64,000 bases of DNA, from assembly GCF_014283215.1 (NCBI RefSeq), contig NZ_JACOMF010000026.1:1-64000 (forward strand), written 5' to 3'. Origin of the DNA: Siccirubricoccus deserti (lineage in GTDB: Bacteria; Pseudomonadota; Alphaproteobacteria; Acetobacterales; Acetobacteraceae). The position numbers and the translations under genes were made by a program. Positions 17,829 through 30,591 of the stretch are shown here, piece after piece (position 1 is the first letter of the stretch; each line of letters begins with the position of its first letter). The notes under the pieces are model-generated. The model was not told the DNA's origin, made no database searches, and worked only from the letters and a program-made list of their open reading frames with translations.

Positions 17829-19130
17829 TCAGCCATAAATGGGGAAGCGCTGGCAGAGCGCGAGCACCCTTGCCTTCACGCTCTCCTCCACCGCGGAGTT
17901 CGCCGCGGCGTCATTGGCCTTCGCCAGCCCGTCCAGCACCTCGCCGATCAGCCTTCCGACCTCGCGGAACTCGGCATCGCCGAAGCCGCGGGTGGTGCCG
18001 GCCGGGGTGCCGAGGCGGACGCCGGAGGTCACCATCGGCTTCTCCGGATCGAAGGGGATTGCGTTCTTGTTGCAGGTGAGGTGCGCCCGGTTCAGCGCGC
18101 CCTCGGCCGCCTTGCCGGTCAGCCGCTTCGGCCGCAGGTCGACCAGCAGCAGGTGGTTGTCGGTGCCGCCGGTGACCAGGTCGAGCCCCTGCCCCTTCAG
18201 CTCCTCGGCCAGCGCCGCGGCATTGCTGACCACGGCGTGGGCATAGGCGCGGAACTCGGGCTTCAGCGCCTCGGCGAAAGCCACCGCCTTGGCGGCGACC
18301 ACATGCATCAGCGGGCCGCCCTGCAGCCCGGGGAAGACGGCGCTGCTGATCTTCTTCGCCAGCGCCTCGTCATTGGTGAGAATCATGCCGCCGCGCGGGC
18401 CACGCAAGGTCTTGTGCGTGGTGGTGGTGGCGATATGGGCATGCGGGAAGGGCGACGGATGCGCCCCGCCGGCGACGAGGCCGGCGAAATGCGCCATATC
18501 GACCATGAACCAGGCGCCGATCTCATCGGCGATGGCGCGGAATTCGGCAAAATCCCAGTGCCGGGCATAGGCGCTGCCGCCGGCGATGATCAGCTTCGGC
18601 TTGTTCTCCAGCGCGATCCGGCGGACCTCCGCCATGTCGATCCGCTGATCCTCCCGCCGCACCGTATAGGGCACCGGCTTGAACCACTTGCCGGACAGGT
18701 TGGCGAGCGAGCCATGGGTCAGGTGCCCGCCGGCGGCGAGGTCGAGGCCCATGAAGGCATCACCCGGGGCAAGCAGCGCCAGGAACACCGCCTGGTTGGC
18801 CTGGGCGCCGGAATGCGGCTGCACATTGGCGAAGCCGCAGGCGAACAGCGTCTTGGCCCGCTCCACCGCCAGGGTCTCGGCGATGTCCACGAATTCGCAA
18901 CCACCATAGTAGCGGCGACCGGAATAGCCCTCGGCGTATTTGTTGGTCAGCACCGAACCCTGAGCTTCCAACACGGCGCGGGAGACGATGTTCTCGGAGG
19001 CGATCAGCTCGATGCCATCCTGCTGCCGGCCGAGCTCCTGGCTGATGGCGGCGGCCAGCTCGGGGTCGGCCTCGGCGACGCCGGCGGCGAAGAAGCGCTC
19101 GGGGATACGGTAGGCGGTGGTCGTGTTCAT
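17829..19130 (-). CDS. glyA: Serine hydroxymethyltransferase
   Basis: Interconverts serine and glycine with tetrahydrofolate, supplying one-carbon units. It has 433 residues, normal. The PLP lysine is Lys240 in the [15 protein letters not shown] motif. [19 protein letters not shown] (near 64-82), [12 protein letters not shown] (101-112) and [12 protein letters not shown] (211-222) are all intact. It begins 4 bases after the rpiB stop, so the two are probably co-transcribed. Confidence 0.98.
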   Translation of the reverse strand: MNTTTAYRIPERFFAAGVAEADPELAAAISQELGRQQDGIELIASENIVSRAVLEAQGSVLTNKYAEGYSGRRYYGGCEFVDIAETLAVERAKTLFACGFANVQPHSGAQANQAVFLALLAPGDAFMGLDLAAGGHLTHGSLANLSGKWFKPVPYTVRREDQRIDMAEVRRIALENKPKLIIAGGSAYARHWDFAEFRAIADEIGAWFMVDMAHFAGLVAGGAHPSPFPHAHIATTTTHKTLRGPRGGMILTNDEALAKKISSAVFPGLQGGPLMHVVAAKAVAFAEALKPEFRAYAHAVVSNAAALAEELKGQGLDLVTGGTDNHLLLVDLRPKRLTGKAAEGALNRAHLTCNKNAIPFDPEKPMVTSGVRLGTPAGTTRGFGDAEFREVGRLIGEVLDGLAKANDAAANSAVEESVKARVLALCQRFPIYG

Positions 19131-19134
19131 CGGG

Positions 19135-19584
19135 TCAGCCCTGGTGGCTCGGGGAAAGCTTGTCGAGGCGGCGGGCGTGGCGGCCGCCCTCGAATTCGGT
19201 CGCGAGGAAGACCCGCAGTGCGTCCAGCGCCACCTCCGGCCCGATCAGCCGGGCGCCGAAACAGGCGACATTGGCATCGTTATGGGCCCGGGTGAGCCGG
19301 GCCTCGGTGGCGCCATGCAGCACCGCGGCGCGGATGCCCGGGTGGCGGTTGGCGGCGATCTGGACGCCGATGCCGGTGCCGCAGACCAGCACGCCGAAGC
19401 GCGCCCGCCCGGCTTCGACCTCGGCCGCCACCGCATGGGCGAAATCCGGGTAGTCGACGCTCTCGGTCGAATGGGTGCCGAAATCGATCAGCCCGTGTCC
19501 GGCCTCGGCCAGGGCCTGCTGGAGCACGGATTTCAGCGGCAGCCCGGCATGGTCGCCGCCGATGGCAATGGGGAGCGCGGTCAT
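19135..19584 (-). CDS. rpiB: Ribose 5-phosphate isomerase B
   Basis: Interconverts ribose 5-phosphate and ribulose 5-phosphate, the latter being the RibB substrate made downstream. It has 149 residues from the ATG 19584 ([18 protein letters not shown]). Family signatures are GGDHAG (9-14), [10 protein letters not shown] and [23 protein letters not shown] with the catalytic Cys. It heads the minus-strand run to glyA and nrdR. Confidence 0.95.
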   Translation of the reverse strand: MTALPIAIGGDHAGLPLKSVLQQALAEAGHGLIDFGTHSTESVDYPDFAHAVAAEVEAGRARFGVLVCGTGIGVQIAANRHPGIRAAVLHGATEARLTRAHNDANVACFGARLIGPEVALDALRVFLATEFEGGRHARRLDKLSPSHQG

Positions 19585-19732
19585 GGGCGCCTGACTACCA
19601 CGCCGGGGGGCGGACGCGATACCTGAGGGCCTGCGGCCGCCCCGCAACCCGGCCATGCGCGCCGCCCCTTCCGCCCGGGCCCGCGAAATGGCAGGGATAG
19701 CCCGCACGAGAATGCGTTGCGGGAGGCATCAT

Positions 19733-22047
<2,315 letters not shown>

Positions 22048-22100
22048 CCCTCTCCCCGGCAGCGGGTCACATCGCTGCTCAAAAGGGGGAGGTGAAGGCG

Positions 22101-22892
22101 ATGAACACCGATTGGCTCGGCCTCGGCGGCAGGATCGCCGTGGTCACGGGTGCCGCGGGCGGCATCGGCCGCGCCGTCGCCGCATCCTTCGTCGAAGCCG
22201 GCGTCTCCGTCATGCTGCTCGACCGCGATGCGGAGGCGCTGCACGCGATCGAGCATAGCCTGCGCGACACCGGCGGCACTGTCGCCGCCATGGTCTGCGA
22301 CATCGGCTCCGAGGGCAGCATCGCCGATGCGGCGCGGGCGACGCAGGACCGGCTCGGCCCGGTGGACATACTGGTGAACAATGCCGGCATCCTGCGCCCC
22401 GGGCCGCTGGCGACGCTGCCGCTGGAGGAATGGAACACCCTGCTGACGGTGAACCTGACCGGCTACCTGCTCTGCGCCCAGGCCTTCCGGCCGCAGATGC
22501 TGGGGCGCGGCGGCGCCATCGTCTCCATCGCCTCCATCGCGGCCAGCAACCCGCAGCCACGCAGCGGCGCCTATTCGCCGAGCAAGGCGGCAGTCGCGAT
22601 GCTGTCGCGCCAATTGGCGCTGGAATGGGGCCCGGACGGCATCCGCAGCAACATCGTCTCGCCCGGACTGGTGCGCACGCCGATGTCGGAGGCTTTCTAC
22701 CAGGCACCAGGCGTCGCCGAGAAACGCGCCGCCATGGTGCCGCTGCGTCGCGTCGCCACGCCGCAGGACATGGCGGATGCGGTGCTGTTCCTGTGCAGCC
22801 CGCGTGCCAGCTACGTCACCGGCGCCGAGATCCTGGTGGATGGCGGGCTGGACCAGGTGGTGATGGAGCTTACCCCGCGCCCCGGCTTCTGA
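22101..22892 (+). CDS. Short-chain dehydrogenase/reductase
   Basis: A 263-residue NAD(P)-binding oxidoreductase of the classical SDR family. It has the TGAAGGIG cofactor loop (near 15-22), NNAG (near 90), catalytic Ser in SIASIAAS and Y-x-x-x-K in AYSPSKAAV (near 154), and the C-terminal VTGAEILVDGG. The acidic residue in LLDRD after beta2 favours NAD(H). The ATG at 22101 was chosen for its GGGGGAGGTG ribosome site. The substrate is unknown. Confidence 0.9.
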   Translation: MNTDWLGLGGRIAVVTGAAGGIGRAVAASFVEAGVSVMLLDRDAEALHAIEHSLRDTGGTVAAMVCDIGSEGSIADAARATQDRLGPVDILVNNAGILRPGPLATLPLEEWNTLLTVNLTGYLLCAQAFRPQMLGRGGAIVSIASIAASNPQPRSGAYSPSKAAVAMLSRQLALEWGPDGIRSNIVSPGLVRTPMSEAFYQAPGVAEKRAAMVPLRRVATPQDMADAVLFLCSPRASYVTGAEILVDGGLDQVVMELTPRPGF

Positions 22893-22899
22893 TGGCCAC

Positions 22900-22927
22900 G
22901 GCCCTGAACCCGCGCGGGTCCAGGGCC
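22900..22927. terminator. Bidirectional terminator-like hairpin between convergent genes
   Basis: GGCCCTG and CAGGGCC (7 bases) flank an inner ACCC/GGGT stem, giving a long GC-rich hairpin with one internal mismatch. It lies between the stops of the SDR (plus) and the TctC receptor (minus), so it could serve both. There is no strong T tract. Confidence 0.6.
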
Positions 22928-22942
22928 TGTCAGCCGCCGGCG

Positions 22943-23920
22943 CTATTCCATCCGTGCGCCGGAGATCCGCACCATCTCCTGGAACATCGGCCGCTGTCGC
23001 GCGGCATGGGCCGTGGCATCCTCCGGCGTGCTCCAGACGCACCGGGCGCCGGTCCGCTCGAATTTCTTCTGCACCTCGGGGTCTGCGGCGACCTCGCGCA
23101 TCGCCGCATTCACCTTGTCGATGATCGGCCGCGGCACCCCGGCCGGGGCGGCCCAGGTGCACCAGGAGGTGACGACAAAATCGGGCACCCCCGCCTCCGC
23201 CATGGTCGGCACGCTCGGCAGGGTTGGCCAGCGCCCGGCGCTGGTCACCGCATAGGCCTTCATCCGGCCTTCCGCGATCACCGGCATGTAGCTGGCCAGA
23301 TTGTCGATGGCGAAGGTCAGGTCGCCGGAGAGCATCGCCGGGATGATCTGCGCCGCGCCGCGGAACGGCACGTGCTGGCCATCGATTTTCTGCCGGTCGC
23401 AGAATTGCGAACCGCAGAGATGCGCCGTGGTACCGACACCGGGGCTGCCGAAGCTGACGCCGTTCGGCCGCGACTTCGCCCAGGCGATGAACTCCTGCAT
23501 GGTGTTCGGCGGCGTGTACTGCGCCGGCGCCACCAGCACGTTCGGCAGTTCCCAATGCATGGAGATGACCGAGAAGTCCTTCTCCGGGTCGAAGGGCAGC
23601 CTGGCGTAGAGGAATTGCGCAATCGAGAGGTTGGCCACCGTCGCCGGGCCCTGGGTGTAGCCATCGGGCGCCGCCCTGGCGATCGCCTCCATGCCGATGT
23701 TGCCGCTGGCGCCTGGCCGGTTCTCCAGCACGAAGGGCTGGCCCAGCTTCGCGGTCAGCTGCTCGCAGACGATGCGCGCGAGCACATCGGTGGAACCGCC
23801 GGGCGGCCAGGGAATGATGACCCGCACCGGCCGGTTCGGCCAGTCGCCGGCGGATTGCGCGAAGGCGGGCGTGGCAAGCGGCAGCAGCGGGGCGGCCAAT
23901 AGCGAACGACGGCGGAACAT
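22943..23920 (-). CDS. Bug/TctC-family substrate-binding protein
   Basis: A 325-residue periplasmic receptor with a signal peptide (MFRRRSLLAAPLLPLATPAFA). Motifs are NRPVRVIIPWPPGGSTDVLA (near 29-48), LENRPGASGNIG (near 81-92) and HVPFRGAAQIIPAML. It is the last of three tandem receptor genes on this strand, and its C-terminus MVRISGARME is nearly the same as in the other two, suggesting duplication. No TctAB partner is adjacent. Confidence 0.92.
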   Translation of the reverse strand: MFRRRSLLAAPLLPLATPAFAQSAGDWPNRPVRVIIPWPPGGSTDVLARIVCEQLTAKLGQPFVLENRPGASGNIGMEAIARAAPDGYTQGPATVANLSIAQFLYARLPFDPEKDFSVISMHWELPNVLVAPAQYTPPNTMQEFIAWAKSRPNGVSFGSPGVGTTAHLCGSQFCDRQKIDGQHVPFRGAAQIIPAMLSGDLTFAIDNLASYMPVIAEGRMKAYAVTSAGRWPTLPSVPTMAEAGVPDFVVTSWCTWAAPAGVPRPIIDKVNAAMREVAADPEVQKKFERTGARCVWSTPEDATAHAARQRPMFQEMVRISGARME

Positions 23921-23989
23921 GGGCGGAGATTTCTCCTGATCCTGGACCGTCCGGTCATCGCACCCTATGGCAGGCGAAGAAAGCCCCCT

Positions 23990-24673
23990 TCATTCCGGCT
24001 CTGCGCCGGAAATGCGGACCATCTCCGCCCAGATCGGCCATTCCCGCTCCAGCCGCGCCGCCGCCTCCGCTGGTGAGGACCGATGAGCCACGCCCCCACG
24101 CCGATGACCCACTGCTGCAGCGCCTACTCGGCGAAGGCAGCGCGGATCGCCTGCAAGAGGCGGTCGATCACCTCCGACCGCGTGCCGGGCGGCCCGGCCC
24201 ACAGGTGCCAGGAACCGAGCGAGAGTCCGGCCATGGCCGCCCCCACCACGGCCGGCGGCGCCGGCCAGCGTTCGCGGGTGGTGACCGCCAGCGGCCGGAC
24301 GCGGCCTTCCTGATGACGCCGATATAGCTGGCGAGACTGTCCAGGGCGAAGTGGATGTCGCCCGCTGAACGGCAGCGGGTTGATCAGGATGGTGTGCATG
24401 CTGACGGTGCCGGTGGTGTAGCCATCCGGCACCACGCCGGAGGTCGCCTCGGCGCCGATATGGCCGGAGGCGCCACTGCGGGCCTCGACGACGGCGGGCT
24501 GGCCGAGGCGATGCCGCATCCGCTCCGCCGCCAGCCGGGCCATGACGTCGGGCGAGCGCCTGATGGAAGCCTAGGATGAGCCGGGCCAAGCGGTTGGGTC
24601 AGGCGCCCTGCGCCAGCGCGAAGCGGGCCAGTGGAGACAGGGCGGTGGCGGCGATCAGCGTTCCGCGCTGCAT
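23990..24673 (-). pseudogene. Decayed Bug/TctC-family receptor
   Basis: Remains of a third receptor between two intact ones. From the ATG at 24673 a signal peptide (MQRGTLIAATALSPLARFALAQ) is followed by GA and a TGA stop where relatives have Trp-Pro-Asn-Arg. Beyond it the family sequence continues in shifting frames: MARLAAERMRHRLGQPAVVEA and HIGAEATSGVVPDGYT in one frame, VRPLAVTTRERWPAPP and LWAGPPGTRSEVIDRLL after further shifts, and the end AEMVRISGAEPE in yet another. At least one nonsense change and several frameshifts or small deletions are therefore present. The reading from signal peptide to C-terminus is otherwise collinear with the neighbours. Confidence 0.88.
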
Positions 24674-24678
24674 GGCGG

Positions 24679-25662
24679 CTACTCCATCCGGGCACCGGAG
24701 AGGCGAACCATCTCCCGCCATTTCTCCCGCTCGCGGTCCAGCCGGGCCTGCACCGCCGCCGGGTTGCTGGCGAGCATGCGGGCGCCCATGCCGATTGCCC
24801 GCTCGCGCATGGCGGCGCTGCCGTTGATGGTGGCGATCTCCTCCGCCAAGCGGGTGATGATCGGCTGTGGCGTGCCGGCGGGGAATGCCCAGCAGGTCCA
24901 GGAGGCCAGGGTGAGGTCGGGAATCCCGGCCTCCGCCATGGTCGGCACCTCCGGCAGGGTCGGCCAGCGCTCCGCGCTGGTCACCGCCAGCGCCCGCATC
25001 CGGCCTTCCTGGATCACCGAGATGTAGCTGGCAAGGTTGTCCACCGCGAGTTGCACATCGCCAGAGAGCATGGCCGGAATGGTCTGCGCCGCGCCGCGGA
25101 ACGGCACATGCACCCCTGCCAGCCCAAGGCGGTCGAGCAGGAGCGCGGCCGAGAGATGCGGCGAGGTGCCCACGCCGGGCGAGCCGTAGCTGATGCCCTG
25201 CGGCCGCTGCTTCACCCAGGCGGCGAACTCCGCCACCGTCCGCGCCGGCACGTGCTGTGCCGGTACCGCCGCGACATTGGGAAATTCCCAGACCTCGGAG
25301 ACATAGGCGAAATCCTTCACCGGGTCGAAGGGCAGCCGGGCATAGAGGTGTGGCGCGACCAGGGGCACGGTGAAGCCGATGGTCCCGATGGTGGTGCCGT
25401 CCGGCGCCGCCTTGGCCACCACATCGGCGCCGATGTTGCCGCCGGCGCCGGGCCGGTTCTCCACCACCACCGGCTGGCCGCTGCGGGCCGAGAGCTGCTC
25501 CGCCAGGACCCGGGACAGGATGTCGAGCGACCCGCCGGGCGGGAAGCCGACGACGACCCGTACCGGCCGGTCCGGCCAGCGGGGCTGGGCGATGGCGGGG
25601 GCGGCAAGGCCGGCAGACGCCAGCCCGGCCGCGCCCGCCAGCAGGCGACGGCGTCGTGGCAT
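24679..25662 (-). CDS. Bug/TctC-family substrate-binding protein
   Basis: An intact 327-residue receptor, first of the tandem trio. The signal peptide covers about residues 1-25 (RRRRLLAGAAGLASAGLAAPAIA). Conserved motifs are RPVRVVVGFPPGGSLDILS (near 32-50), VENRPGAGGNIGADV and HVPFRGAAQTIPAML. The C-terminus MVRLSGARME matches its neighbours. The stop is 6 bases before the pseudogene start. Confidence 0.93.
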   Translation of the reverse strand: MPRRRRLLAGAAGLASAGLAAPAIAQPRWPDRPVRVVVGFPPGGSLDILSRVLAEQLSARSGQPVVVENRPGAGGNIGADVVAKAAPDGTTIGTIGFTVPLVAPHLYARLPFDPVKDFAYVSEVWEFPNVAAVPAQHVPARTVAEFAAWVKQRPQGISYGSPGVGTSPHLSAALLLDRLGLAGVHVPFRGAAQTIPAMLSGDVQLAVDNLASYISVIQEGRMRALAVTSAERWPTLPEVPTMAEAGIPDLTLASWTCWAFPAGTPQPIITRLAEEIATINGSAAMRERAIGMGARMLASNPAAVQARLDREREKWREMVRLSGARME

Positions 25663-25708
25663 GCGATGGTTTCCTCCCGGTTTTGAGGAAGCATCGCGTG
25701 CCGGCCGG

Positions 25709-26686
25709 TCAGCAGTCCAGTACCAGATTGCCCATCAGCGCGCCGCCCTCCACCGCGTCATGCGCCGCGGCGCATTCGGCGAGCGGCATGCGGGCGGCGA
25801 TGGCATGGCGCACCAGGCCGCGCGCCAGCCAGGACTGCAGCGCCCCCACCGCCTGCGCCCGCTGCGGCGCGGTCAGCTCATAGACGATGAAGAAGCGCAC
25901 CCCGATGCCCTTCACGATGGTCGGTGAGAAGGGGAAGATCGCCTCCTGGGTATTGGAGCCATAGGCACCGACCACCGCGCCATGGGCGCAGAGCTTGTGG
26001 ATCATCGGCCCGTTGCCAGCCAGATCCACCTCCACCACCCGGTCGACGCCCTGGCCGGCGGTCAGCTCCATCACCCGGGCGGGCACGTCCTCCGCCCGGT
26101 AATTCACCGTGGCATCGGCGCCGGCGTCCATCGCATGCGCCGCCTTGGCCGCGCCGCTGACGGTGGCGATCACCTGCGCGGCGCCCAGCAGCCGGGCGAA
26201 TTGGATGGCGTAATGGCCGACCGAGCCGGCCCCGCCGGTGACCAGCACCCGCTGCCCGGTCACCCCGCCATCCGTCACCAGCGCATGCAACGCGGTCAGC
26301 GCCGGGATGCCGAGACAGGCACCGGCGTCGAAGCCGGTGCCCTCCGGCAGGGGCACGGCCTGGATTTCCGGCAGGGCGATGTAGTCCGCGGCGGTGCCGA
26401 AGGGCCGCTTCCACTGGCCGTTCCAGATCCAGACCCGCTGGCCGATGCGGCCGCGGTCCACGCCCTCCCCCACTGCCTCGATGGTGCCGGCACCGTCGCT
26501 GTGCGGGATGACGCGGGGGAAGGCCATGGGACGGGAGGAGCCACGCCGGGTCTTCCAGTCGGAGGGGTTCACGCCGGAGGCGGCGAGGCGGACCAGCACC
26601 TCCCCCGGGCCCGGGGTCGGCGTCGGCAGCTCGCCGTAGGTCAGGACCTCCGACCCGCCGGTGCGGTCGTACCAAACGGCTTTCAT
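25709..26686 (-). CDS. NADPH:quinone reductase-like zinc-independent MDR oxidoreductase
   Basis: A 325-residue medium-chain dehydrogenase/reductase. The N-terminal GroES-like domain has GEVLVRLAASGVNPSDWKTR (near 28-47), with Asn-Pro-Ser-Asp rather than the catalytic zinc Cys, which is typical of quinone reductases. The Rossmann motif is VLVTGGAGSVGHYAIQ (near 150). It is only 46 bases upstream of the receptor gene and probably in the same transcript. The natural substrate is unknown. Confidence 0.88.
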   Translation of the reverse strand: MKAVWYDRTGGSEVLTYGELPTPTPGPGEVLVRLAASGVNPSDWKTRRGSSRPMAFPRVIPHSDGAGTIEAVGEGVDRGRIGQRVWIWNGQWKRPFGTAADYIALPEIQAVPLPEGTGFDAGACLGIPALTALHALVTDGGVTGQRVLVTGGAGSVGHYAIQFARLLGAAQVIATVSGAAKAAHAMDAGADATVNYRAEDVPARVMELTAGQGVDRVVEVDLAGNGPMIHKLCAHGAVVGAYGSNTQEAIFPFSPTIVKGIGVRFFIVYELTAPQRAQAVGALQSWLARGLVRHAIAARMPLAECAAAHDAVEGGALMGNLVLDC

Positions 26687-26723
26687 GACGTATTCCTCTC
26701 CAGGGTGCTTTGGCCAGACCGGG

Positions 26724-27614
26724 TCAAGGCCATTTGGCCTCCGGCGGCATCGACATCAGTATGGCCTCGACATTGCCGCCGGTCTTGAGGCCGAAGAGTG
26801 TACCGCGGTCGTGCAGCAGGTTGAACTCCACGTAGCGGCCGCGCCGCACCAGCTGGTGCTCGCGCTCTGCCGCCGTCCAGGGCTCGGCCATCCGGTCGCG
26901 GATGATGGCCGGGTAGACCTCGAGGAAGGCGAGGCCGACGTCCCTGACGAATTCGAAGTCGGCTTCGATCCCATGCCCCGGGGTGCGGTCGCCGAGCCAG
27001 TCGAAGAAGATGCCCCCTAATCCGCGGGCCTCGCCGCGATGCGGCAGGTAGAAATATTCGTCGCACCACTGCCTGAAGCGTGGGTACCAGGCCGGGTCGT
27101 GACGGTCGCAGGCGGCCTGGAAGGCGGCGTGAAAGCGCGCGGCATCGGCCAGCGACTCGGGCGCATCGAGCCGCATCGGGGTGATGTCGCCGCCGCCGCC
27201 GAACCAGCTCCGGGTGGTCGCCAGGAATCGGGTGTTGAAATGCACCGCCGGCACCCGCGGGCTTCGCATATGCGCGACCAGGGAAATGCCGGTGGCGAAG
27301 AAGCGGGGATCCGCCTCGGCGCCGGGGATCTGCTTGCGGAATTCGGGCGAGAACTCGCCATGCACGGCGGAAACATTCACCCCCACCTTCTCGAACACCC
27401 GGCCGCGCATCACGCCCATGACGCCGCCGCCACCTTCGGGGCGGGTCCAGGCGGTGCGCTCGAAACGGCCGGGCGGCAGGCCGCCATGCGGGCCCTGATC
27501 GCCGGCATCCTCGATCGCCTCGAAGGCGGCGCAGATGCGGTCCCGCAGCGATTCGAACCAGGCCTGGGCGGGGCCGGCGAAAGCATGATCGGCGGGGTTC
27601 TGGGTGTTCGTCAC
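26724..27614 (-). CDS. hemF: Oxygen-dependent coproporphyrinogen III oxidase
   Basis: Oxidatively decarboxylates coproporphyrinogen III in haem synthesis. It has 296 residues from a GTG at 27614 ([12 protein letters not shown]) with GGAGAA just upstream. Upstream frame is not conserved. Diagnostic motifs are [20 protein letters not shown] (near 60-80), [22 protein letters not shown] (near 138-147) and [20 protein letters not shown] (near 254-273). It is divergent from petABC, whose cytochromes need the haem. Confidence 0.96.
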   Translation of the reverse strand: MTNTQNPADHAFAGPAQAWFESLRDRICAAFEAIEDAGDQGPHGGLPPGRFERTAWTRPEGGGGVMGVMRGRVFEKVGVNVSAVHGEFSPEFRKQIPGAEADPRFFATGISLVAHMRSPRVPAVHFNTRFLATTRSWFGGGGDITPMRLDAPESLADAARFHAAFQAACDRHDPAWYPRFRQWCDEYFYLPHRGEARGLGGIFFDWLGDRTPGHGIEADFEFVRDVGLAFLEVYPAIIRDRMAEPWTAAEREHQLVRRGRYVEFNLLHDRGTLFGLKTGGNVEAILMSMPPEAKWP

Positions 27615-27812
27615 GAGGTTCTCCGGTTCGGGATGATTCTGATTGCATCGCCAGCGGATTGCCACCCTGTGGAGGGTACCTTTATATGCGGCGCAGCGCG
27701 GCGGGGCGGCGCAGGCCGGCGGCTGCCCGGCCCGACCCTGCCGCCGCACCAATTCGGTCCCGCCCGCCCCGCCCCGGGGCAGGCGCGCGGCCGTGACCAG
27801 GGACGACGAGGC

Positions 27813-28361
27813 ATGGCCGATAGTATGGCGCCGACGGCGCCGCAGGACGGCGAGACCCGCAGGGATTTCCTGCAATTGGTGACAGGCGCCTTCGCGGCGG
27901 TCGGCGTCGGCGCCGTCGTCTGGCCCTTTATCAGTTCGATGAACCCGGCACGGGATGTGCTGGCGCTGTCCACCACGGAGGTCGATCTCACCCCGATCGC
28001 CACCGGCTCGGCAGTGACGGTGATGTGGCGTGGCAAGCCGGTGTTCGTCCGCAACCGCACCGCGGAGGAGATCCAGGTGGCGCGCCAGGTGCCGCTGTCC
28101 CAGCTGCCGGACCCGGCGACCGACCAGTCGCGGGTCAAGAAGGACCAGTGGCTGGTGCTGGTCGGCGTCTGCACCCATCTTGGCTGCGTGCCGCTCGGCC
28201 AGAAGCCGACCGACCCGCGGGGCGACTACGGCGGATGGTTCTGCCCCTGCCACGGCAGCCACTACGACACCTCGGGCCGAATCAGGAAGGGGCCGGCACC
28301 GACCAACCTGCTGGTGCCCGAATATGCCTTCACCTCCGACACGCAAATCCGCGTCGGCTGA
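27813..28361 (+). CDS. petA: Ubiquinol-cytochrome c reductase Rieske iron-sulfur subunit
   Basis: The 2Fe-2S subunit of the bc1 complex, 182 residues. A twin-arginine type N-terminus ([17 protein letters not shown], near 15-31) both targets and anchors it in the membrane. Cluster ligands are in CTHLGCVP (near 130) and [12 protein letters not shown] (near 150). The ATG follows GACGAGGC. It is the first gene of petABC, 10 bases before petB. Confidence 0.97.
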   Translation: MADSMAPTAPQDGETRRDFLQLVTGAFAAVGVGAVVWPFISSMNPARDVLALSTTEVDLTPIATGSAVTVMWRGKPVFVRNRTAEEIQVARQVPLSQLPDPATDQSRVKKDQWLVLVGVCTHLGCVPLGQKPTDPRGDYGGWFCPCHGSHYDTSGRIRKGPAPTNLLVPEYAFTSDTQIRVG

Positions 28362-28371
28362 GGAGCACGTC

Positions 28372-29643
28372 ATGGCAACCGGCCTGCACAAGAGCGACGT
28401 CGCCAATCCGGTCCTGCGCTGGATCGACGCCCGCCTGCCCGTCATCACCCTGATGCAGAAGGAGTACGGGACGTTCCCCACGCCCCGTAACTTCAACTAC
28501 CTCTGGAATTTCGGCGCCCTGGCGATGGTGAACCTGCTGGTCATGATCGCGACCGGCGTCGTCCTGGCAATGCACTATACCCCGCATGTCAGCATGGCCT
28601 TCGACAGCGTCGAACGGATCATGCGCGACGTGAATTACGGCTGGCTGCTGCGCTACGTCCATGCCAACGGCGCCAGCATGTTCTTCATCGTGGTCTACAT
28701 CCACATCTGGCGCGGCCTCTACTACGGGTCGTACAAGGCGCCGCGCGAACTGCTGTGGATGCTGGGTGTTGTCATCTTCCTGCTGATGATGGCCACCGCC
28801 TTCATGGGCTACGTGCTGCCCTGGGGCCAGATGTCGTTCTGGGGCGCCACTGTCATCACCAACCTGTTCAGCGCCATCCCGCTGGTCGGCGAGAGCATCG
28901 TGACCTGGCTGTGGGGTGGCTTCTCGGTCGACAATCCGACCTTGAACCGCTTCTTCAGCCTGCACTACCTGCTGCCCTTCGTGATCTTCGGCGTGGTGTT
29001 CCTGCACGTCGCCGCGCTGCACATCACCGGCTCGAACAACCCGCTTGGCATCGACCCGAAGGGGCCGCAGGACACCCTGCCCTTCCACCCCTACTATACG
29101 GCGAAGGACAGCGTCGGCCTGGTGGTCTACTTCATCGTCTTCGCGGTACTGGTGTTCTTCTTCCCGAACATGCTGGGCCATGCCGACAACTACATCCCGG
29201 CCAACCCGCTGGTGACGCCGCCGCACATCGTGCCAGAATGGTACTTCCTACCGTTCTACGCCATCCTGCGCGCGATTCCGGACAAGCTCGGCGGCGTGCT
29301 GATGATGTTCGGCGCCATCGCCGTGCTGTTCGTGCTGCCCTGGCTCGACACCTCGCCGATCCGGTCGATGCGGTTCCGGCCGGTGGCCCGGGTGGCGCTG
29401 TTCATCTGGCTGCTGTCCTTCCTGGTGCTGCTGTACTGCGGCGGCAAGCCGCCGGATGAGCCCTTCGTCACCATCAGCCGGATCGCCACCCTCTACTACT
29501 TCGCCTACTTCCTGGTGATCCTGCCGCTGCTGGGGCGGCTGGAGCGGCCGTTGCCGCTGCCCGAGAGCATCGCCATGCCGGTGCTGCGCGGTGGTGGACC
29601 GCTGCCCGCCGGCGCCATGAGCAAGCCGATGGAGAAGGCCTGA
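28372..29643 (+). CDS. petB: Cytochrome b of the bc1 complex
   Basis: A 423-residue cytochrome b with eight predicted membrane helices. It holds both haems and the two quinone sites. Motifs are the helix B and D haem histidines ([19 protein letters not shown] and [20 protein letters not shown]), and the Qo-site PEWY ([13 protein letters not shown], near 287). The ATG at 28372 follows AGGAG overlapping the petA stop. The stop overlaps the petC start (TGATG). Confidence 0.98.
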   Translation: MATGLHKSDVANPVLRWIDARLPVITLMQKEYGTFPTPRNFNYLWNFGALAMVNLLVMIATGVVLAMHYTPHVSMAFDSVERIMRDVNYGWLLRYVHANGASMFFIVVYIHIWRGLYYGSYKAPRELLWMLGVVIFLLMMATAFMGYVLPWGQMSFWGATVITNLFSAIPLVGESIVTWLWGGFSVDNPTLNRFFSLHYLLPFVIFGVVFLHVAALHITGSNNPLGIDPKGPQDTLPFHPYYTAKDSVGLVVYFIVFAVLVFFFPNMLGHADNYIPANPLVTPPHIVPEWYFLPFYAILRAIPDKLGGVLMMFGAIAVLFVLPWLDTSPIRSMRFRPVARVALFIWLLSFLVLLYCGGKPPDEPFVTISRIATLYYFAYFLVILPLLGRLERPLPLPESIAMPVLRGGGPLPAGAMSKPMEKA

Positions 29644-30410
29644 TGCGCCGCTTTCACAGCCTGAAGGCCCTGCTGGTCGCTGCCGGTCTGGCAGCCGCCG
29701 GCCCTGCCCTGGCGGCCGGCGAGGTGCATGTGCCCGACACCCGCTTCTCCTTCGACGGGCTGTTCGGTCATTTCGACCGTGCTTCGGCGCAGCGCGGCTT
29801 CCAGGTTTACAAGGAAGTCTGCGCGAGCTGCCATTCGATGCATCTGCTGTCGTACCGCAACCTGCGGGACCTCGGCCTCTCGGATGCCGAGGTGCGGGCG
29901 ATCGCAGCGACAGTCGAGGTGCAGGACGGGCCGAACGACGAGGGCGCGATGTTCGAGCGCCCCGGGCGTCCTTCCGACCGCTTCCGCAGCCCCTTCGCCA
30001 ATGAACGGGCGGCGCGGGCGGCCAACAACGGCGCCCTGCCACCCGACCTCTCGGTGATCGTGAAGGCCCGTGAGGGCGGCGCCGACTACATTCATGCGCT
30101 GCTGACCGGCTACGCCGATCCGCCGGCCGATGTGACGCTGATGGAAGGGATGAACTACAACAAGTACTTCCCCGGCCATCAGATCGCCATGGCCCCGCCG
30201 CTGAGCGGCGACGGTCAGGTCGAGTTCCACGACGGCACCAATGCGACCGTCGACCAGATGGCCCGGGACGTCACCCAATTCCTCGCCTGGGCGGCCGAGC
30301 CGGAGCTCGAGCAGCGCAAGGCGCTGGGGGTGAAGTTCATCCTCTTCCTGACCGTCCTCGGCTTCCTCGCCTATGGCGTGAAGCGGAAGATCTGGGCCGA
30401 CGTCCACTGA
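29643..30410 (+). CDS. petC: Cytochrome c1 of the bc1 complex
   Basis: A 255-residue membrane-anchored c-type cytochrome. A signal peptide (1-24, ending ALAAG) is followed by the haem site CASCHSMHLLSYRNL (near 60), a methionine-ligand region near MAPPLSGDG, and a C-terminal membrane anchor (GVKFILFLTVLGFLAYGVKRK). Translation is coupled to petB by a TGATG overlap. A rho-independent terminator follows. Confidence 0.97.
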   Translation: MRRFHSLKALLVAAGLAAAGPALAAGEVHVPDTRFSFDGLFGHFDRASAQRGFQVYKEVCASCHSMHLLSYRNLRDLGLSDAEVRAIAATVEVQDGPNDEGAMFERPGRPSDRFRSPFANERAARAANNGALPPDLSVIVKAREGGADYIHALLTGYADPPADVTLMEGMNYNKYFPGHQIAMAPPLSGDGQVEFHDGTNATVDQMARDVTQFLAWAAEPELEQRKALGVKFILFLTVLGFLAYGVKRKIWADVH

Positions 30411-30458
30411 TCCGTCGAACCTCGGCCTGGCCCGAGACAGCCAGCCCCTCTGCCAATG

Positions 30459-30482
30459 AAGGCCGCCCTCGGGCGGCCTTTT
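30459..30482 (+). terminator. Rho-independent terminator of petABC
   Basis: AAGGCCGCC-CTCG-GGCGGCC followed by TTTT: a 7-base GC stem (30461-30467 with 30472-30478) flanked by A and T runs, about 50 bases after the petC stop. Confidence 0.85.
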
Positions 30483-30591
30483 CCATGAGTGCCTTTCTGG
30501 ACCAGGCGCGCCTGCTATCCTCCCACGGCCTTGCGGTCGGGAGGACATCAAGCCCCCCCGGCAAGGCCGCGAAACGGCTGTGCCGGGCGTT

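Noticed and set aside
19585-19732. Possible SAM riboswitch ahead of the sulfhydrylase gene
   Set aside because: I could not find a convincing SAM-II or SAH-type core; the spacing is short and unsupported.
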